From Phyllobacteriaceae bacterium (lineage in GTDB: Bacteria > Pseudomonadota > Alphaproteobacteria > Rhizobiales > Rhizobiaceae): 8,762 nucleotides of DNA. This document shows, one piece after another, positions 6,303 to 8,762 of the stretch. Both the position numbers and the translations under genes were made by a program. Each line of letters starts with the position of its first letter. Positions within the stretch are counted from its first letter, which is position 1. The DNA is taken from assembly GCA_024645155.1 (NCBI GenBank), contig JAHEGF010000137.1, positions 1 to 8,762 of the forward strand, given 5' to 3'. The notes beneath the pieces are model-generated. The model saw only the letters and a program-made list of their open reading frames with translations, was not told the origin of the DNA and made no database searches.

Positions 6303-7547
6303 ATGGTGGAAGCAAACGGGTCGAAACCAGTTGAACCGGCAAAGCTACAGCGTACCATAACACTGCCGCTGCTGGTGTTCTATGGCCTCGGCGTCACGGT
6401 TGGCGCGGGCATTTTCGCACTGATCGGTGAAATACTCAGCCTTGCCGGTAACAAGGCGCCTCTATCGTTCCTGCTTGCAGGCATCATTGCGGGCGCCACC
6501 GGCCTGTCCTATGCGCTGCTGGTCCGTGTATTCCCGCGCGCCGGTGGCGAGGCGGTTTTCGTCAACCGCGGTCTCGGCAGCCTTTGGGGCAAGCTGGTCG
6601 GCTACGGCGTCGTCGTCACCGGCATTATTTCCAGTGCGGTGATCGTTCTGGCCTTTGCCGGTTATGTCAATGCATTGATCGCAATTCCGGAAAGTCTGCT
6701 GGTTTGCGCTGCCATCGCCGTGCTCGCCGGCATCGCATGGTACGGGGTCCGGCAAAGCGTGATGTTTGCCGCAATTATCACCATCATGGAAATCGGCACA
6801 CTGCTGGTCATCATCTATTTTGGCCTGCCGTTCTTTTCCGACACCGCAGCGGTCGCCGCTTCATTTGCTCCACCATCCTCGTATGTCGCCATGGCACCGA
6901 TCGTGTCGGGCGCCGTGATCGCGTTTTTCGCATTCATCGGGTTTGAAGACATCGAGAATATGGCCGAAGAAACCGTCGATCCGGTACGCACTGCGCCTCG
7001 GGCCATCGCATGGACGCTCGGCATAACCTTGCTCCTGTATGTTGCACTGGCGGTAATTTCGGTCCTCGCACCGGGCCGCGATGCAATCGCGGGTTCTGGC
7101 GCACCGCTGGCCGTCCTGTTTGAAAACATTTCCGGAATGAGCGGCAAACCCGTCGCATCGATGGCCGGAATCGCGATGATCAACGGCATCCTGGTTCAGA
7201 TGGTCATGGCATCCAGGGTCCTGTACGGCATGGCCAATGAGGGGCTTGCGCCAGGCTTTTTCGGCCATGTTGACACGACGCGCCATACGCCCGCCCGTGC
7301 CACCTGGTTTGTTGCCCTGGTTATTGTTGTACTGGCCCTGCTGTTTCCGCTGATCAAGCTTGCCGAACTGACCAGCCTGGTCACATTGTCGGTTTTTGCA
7401 TTGGTCAACCTATCGCTGTTCGGGGTCGCCAGAAAAGTGCCTGAAAGCGGCATCGGGCGCTGGCAGTGGTGGGGCCTGTTTGCCGCGGGCATATGCGCCG
7501 TTCTGATTGCGTTTCAACTGGCATCGGGTGTGACCGCGGGCCACTAG
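6303..7547 (+). CDS. APC-superfamily amino acid permease
   Basis: This is an inner-membrane secondary carrier, probably for an amino acid or amine. The 414-residue protein has about 12 hydrophobic segments. TM1 carries GLGVTVGAGIFALIGE (28-43), the Gly-rich unwound segment that binds the substrate amino and carboxyl groups. TM6 carries FFAFIGFEDIENMAEETVDP (208-227), another family signature. GIAMINGILVQMVMASRVLYGMANEGLAP (289-317) fits TM8 and the loop after it. The last helix is near 388-410, so the carrier looks complete though on the short side. The gene follows ychF after 51 nt in the same reading frame and may be co-transcribed. The ATG at 6303 has no recognisable ribosome binding site, and no other in-frame start lies between it and the ychF stop. 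The substrate cannot be read from sequence. Confidence 0.9.
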   Translation: MVEANGSKPVEPAKLQRTITLPLLVFYGLGVTVGAGIFALIGEILSLAGNKAPLSFLLAGIIAGATGLSYALLVRVFPRAGGEAVFVNRGLGSLWGKLVGYGVVVTGIISSAVIVLAFAGYVNALIAIPESLLVCAAIAVLAGIAWYGVRQSVMFAAIITIMEIGTLLVIIYFGLPFFSDTAAVAASFAPPSSYVAMAPIVSGAVIAFFAFIGFEDIENMAEETVDPVRTAPRAIAWTLGITLLLYVALAVISVLAPGRDAIAGSGAPLAVLFENISGMSGKPVASMAGIAMINGILVQMVMASRVLYGMANEGLAPGFFGHVDTTRHTPARATWFVALVIVVLALLFPLIKLAELTSLVTLSVFALVNLSLFGVARKVPESGIGRWQWWGLFAAGICAVLIAFQLASGVTAGH

Positions 7548-7705
7548 GGAACGCCGCCTAACCGTGTTTGCCTTGGTCTTCAACGACAGTCATGTCCTGT
7601 TGACACATCGGCACCTGTCTGGTCACTTTGCCTGACAGTCTGCACTTTGTTGCCACCTCCCCTATCCAGTTCGATACCAGACAAAGAATTTTCGCGAACC
7701 CGCCC
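7548..7705. other. Intergenic region before the maoC pair
   Basis: The 158 nt contain a perfect -35-like TTGACA (7600-7605) on the plus strand, but nothing resembling a -10 box follows at 16-18 nt. An imperfect inverted repeat, TCAA...CAG (from about 7580) with CTGTTGA (ending about 7603), overlaps it and could be an operator, though chance is as likely. No terminator for the permease gene was seen. Confidence 0.25.
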
Positions 7706-8197
7706 ATGACATCCGATACAACACCTTCCGGCCCGCGATGGGCGTTCGAAGACTTCCACGCCGGCGAGGCAGTGCCGCTTGGCACAAGGACCATTACCGC
7801 CGAGGAAATCATTGATTTTGCCCAGCAGTTCGACCCTCAGCCCATGCATCTGGACGTGGAAGCCGGCGAGGCCGGCATTCTGGGCGGATTGTCCGCCTCG
7901 GGGTTCCATACCGCATCGATACTGATGCGTATGATGTGCGACACCTATCTGCTCGACTCCACTTCTCAGGGCGCGCCAGGTGTCGATTATCTGAACTGGA
8001 GAAAACCGGTCCTGGCGGGAGACACCATTACCGGTTCGACCGTGATACTGGAAACCCGCCGCTCCCGCTCGCGTCCCGGTATCGGGTTTGTCCTGGTCGA
8101 ACACCTGATGAAAAACCAGAATGGCGAGATCGTATGTGAAATCCGCAACACCGGAATGTTCGGGCTGCGCAATCCGGAGGTCGGTGATGCCGATTGA
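7706..8197 (+). CDS. MaoC-like dehydratase/hydratase, first of tandem pair
   Basis: This is a hotdog-fold protein of the MaoC/(R)-enoyl-CoA hydratase group, whose members add water to or remove it from acyl-CoA-type substrates in the cytosol. The product is 163 residues when started at the ATG at 7706, a standard length. WAFEDFHAGEAVPLGTRTIT (12-31) is the usual N-terminal strand pair. AQQFDPQPMHLD (39-50) holds the expected catalytic Asp43 and His48. GGLSASGFHTASILMRMM (60-77) is the central hotdog helix signature, and YLNWRKPVLAGDTI (95-108) is a conserved later motif. A TTG at 7628 would add 26 residues that look non-coding, so ATG 7706 is preferred although its ribosome binding site is weak. 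The gene overlaps the next by 11 nt, implying co-translation. The substrate is unknown. Confidence 0.9.
   Translation: MTSDTTPSGPRWAFEDFHAGEAVPLGTRTITAEEIIDFAQQFDPQPMHLDVEAGEAGILGGLSASGFHTASILMRMMCDTYLLDSTSQGAPGVDYLNWRKPVLAGDTITGSTVILETRRSRSRPGIGFVLVEHLMKNQNGEIVCEIRNTGMFGLRNPEVGDAD
8176..8180 (+). promoter_or_regulatory. Ribosome binding site fixing the start of the second maoC
   Basis: GGAGG lies 6 nt before the ATG at 8187, inside the end of the first maoC gene. It argues for that start rather than a longer form reaching back to 8121, which would overlap the upstream gene by 77 nt. A GTG directly in front (8184) is in frame but less likely. Confidence 0.8.
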
Positions 8198-8651
8198 AGA
8201 CCTGCTGGCCCTTGGCACGACCGTCACTCTTGGGTCCCACACGTTCGGCACCGACGAGATCAAGAAATTTGCCCGCCTTTATGATCCGCAGCGTTTCCAT
8301 GTTGATGAGGCGGCGGCAAGACATACGATATTTGGCAGCCTGTGTGCCTCCGGCTGGCATACGATCAGCGTTTGGATGCGCAAGAATGTCGAGTTCGGCC
8401 CGCAAGGAACACGGCTGGCGGAGGGACAGCAACAAGCATTGCGGTTCGGCCCCTCACCCGGCCTGCGCCATCTCAATTGGCTGCGTCCGGTCTATGCCGG
8501 AGAAACAATTACCTTCACCAGAACCGTCACCAATTGCCGCACGGTGCCTGACAAACCAGGATGGTATCTGGTGAAGAACCATTGCACCGCCATCAACCAG
8601 GACGGAAAAAAGGTCATGGAGTTCGACAGCGCGGTGCTCATCGGAACGTAG
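8187..8651 (+). CDS. MaoC-like dehydratase/hydratase, second of tandem pair
   Basis: This is a second hotdog-fold MaoC-type protein, 154 residues, clearly a diverged paralogue of its neighbour. ARLYDPQRFHVD (29-40) aligns with AQQFDPQPMHLD of the first and keeps the Asp33/His38 pair. FGSLCASGWHTISVWMRK (49-66) is the hotdog helix, and LRHLNWLRPVYAGETI (93-108) matches YLNWRKPVLAGDTI. Both proteins keep the catalytic pair, so neither is an obvious dead subunit. The start overlaps the upstream stop by 11 nt and has a strong ribosome binding site, so the pair is very likely one translational unit and may form a hetero-oligomer (inference). The gene ends one base before the convergent apt gene. 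Reaction type follows from family; substrate is unknown. Confidence 0.9.
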   Translation: MPIEDLLALGTTVTLGSHTFGTDEIKKFARLYDPQRFHVDEAAARHTIFGSLCASGWHTISVWMRKNVEFGPQGTRLAEGQQQALRFGPSPGLRHLNWLRPVYAGETITFTRTVTNCRTVPDKPGWYLVKNHCTAINQDGKKVMEFDSAVLIGT

Positions 8652-8652
8652 T

Positions 8653-8762
8653 CTAGTGGCCCTCAAAGGAGATCAGGGTGCGAACATTGACACCCATTTC
8701 CTCAAGTTTCGCACGCCCGCCAAGCTCCGGCAAATCGATGACAAAGCAGGCGGTGATAATAT
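8653..8762 (-). CDS. apt: Adenine phosphoribosyltransferase, C-terminal 35 residues (cut by window edge)
   Basis: On the minus strand an open frame enters from the right edge and ends in TAG at 8655-8653. It reads IITACFVIDLPELGGR, then AKLEEMGVNVRTLISFEGH. This resembles the C-terminus of bacterial Apt, where a hydrophobic strand is followed by (D/N)LxxLGG, a helix with LE, and a terminal FxGH as in the E. coli protein. Apt converts adenine and PRPP to AMP and pyrophosphate in purine salvage. The N-terminal part and the PRPP-binding loop lie outside the window, so the call rests on a short stretch. The gene is convergent with the second maoC gene, one nucleotide away. Confidence 0.8.
   Translation of the reverse strand, partial: IITACFVIDLPELGGRAKLEEMGVNVRTLISFEGH

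Noticed and set aside
7600..7605. Perfect TTGACA before the maoC pair
   Set aside because: No acceptable -10 box occurs at 16-18 nt, so it is not called as a promoter; it is only noted in the intergenic entry.

Overview
The window is ordinary chromosomal DNA from an alphaproteobacterium, most likely of the Rhizobiales (Hyphomicrobiales). The evidence is the gene order prs-rplY-pth...ychF, a long TL5/CTC-type L25 with an acidic tail, a Pth with an extended C-terminus, a CTTGAC-N17-CCATAG promoter of alphaproteobacterial style, and an Apt C-terminus of the rhizobial kind. The assignment is by recognition, not by a search. There are nine genes: eight complete and one cut by the right edge. No tRNA, rRNA, CRISPR array, insertion sequence or phage gene was seen.

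Layout. (1) 1-2734, plus strand: prs (PRPP synthase), a 194-nt gap holding a promoter candidate and a GC-rich structured leader, rplY (ribosomal protein L25/CTC), and pth (peptidyl-tRNA hydrolase) 27 nt later. (2) 2747-4950: a divergent accessory pair, a SulP anion transporter on the minus strand that ends where the STAS domain would normally begin, and a one-helix membrane-anchored LssY C-terminal-domain protein on the plus strand. By hand count, the start of the LssY gene is poorer in GC than the neighbouring housekeeping genes, and the pair sits between pth and ychF, which are often close together in related genomes. (3) 5148-7547, plus strand: ychF (ribosome-associated ATPase) with its own promoter, then an APC-superfamily amino-acid permease 51 nt downstream. 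(4) 7706-8651: two tandem MaoC-like hotdog hydratases overlapping by 11 nt. (5) 8653-8762, minus strand: the last 35 residues of apt (adenine phosphoribosyltransferase), convergent with the second maoC gene and one nucleotide away from it.

How the genes fit together. prs makes PRPP, which apt consumes in purine salvage. rplY, pth and ychF all serve the ribosome and translation: 5S rRNA binding, recycling of stalled peptidyl-tRNA, and a ribosome-associated ATPase. The SulP, APC and MaoC genes are transport and metabolism genes whose substrates cannot be read from sequence.

No clearly new system is visible. The parts most worth a second look are the mutually exclusive GC-rich pairings in the rplY leader, the STAS-less SulP/LssY_C pair placed between pth and ychF, and the tandem MaoC pair.
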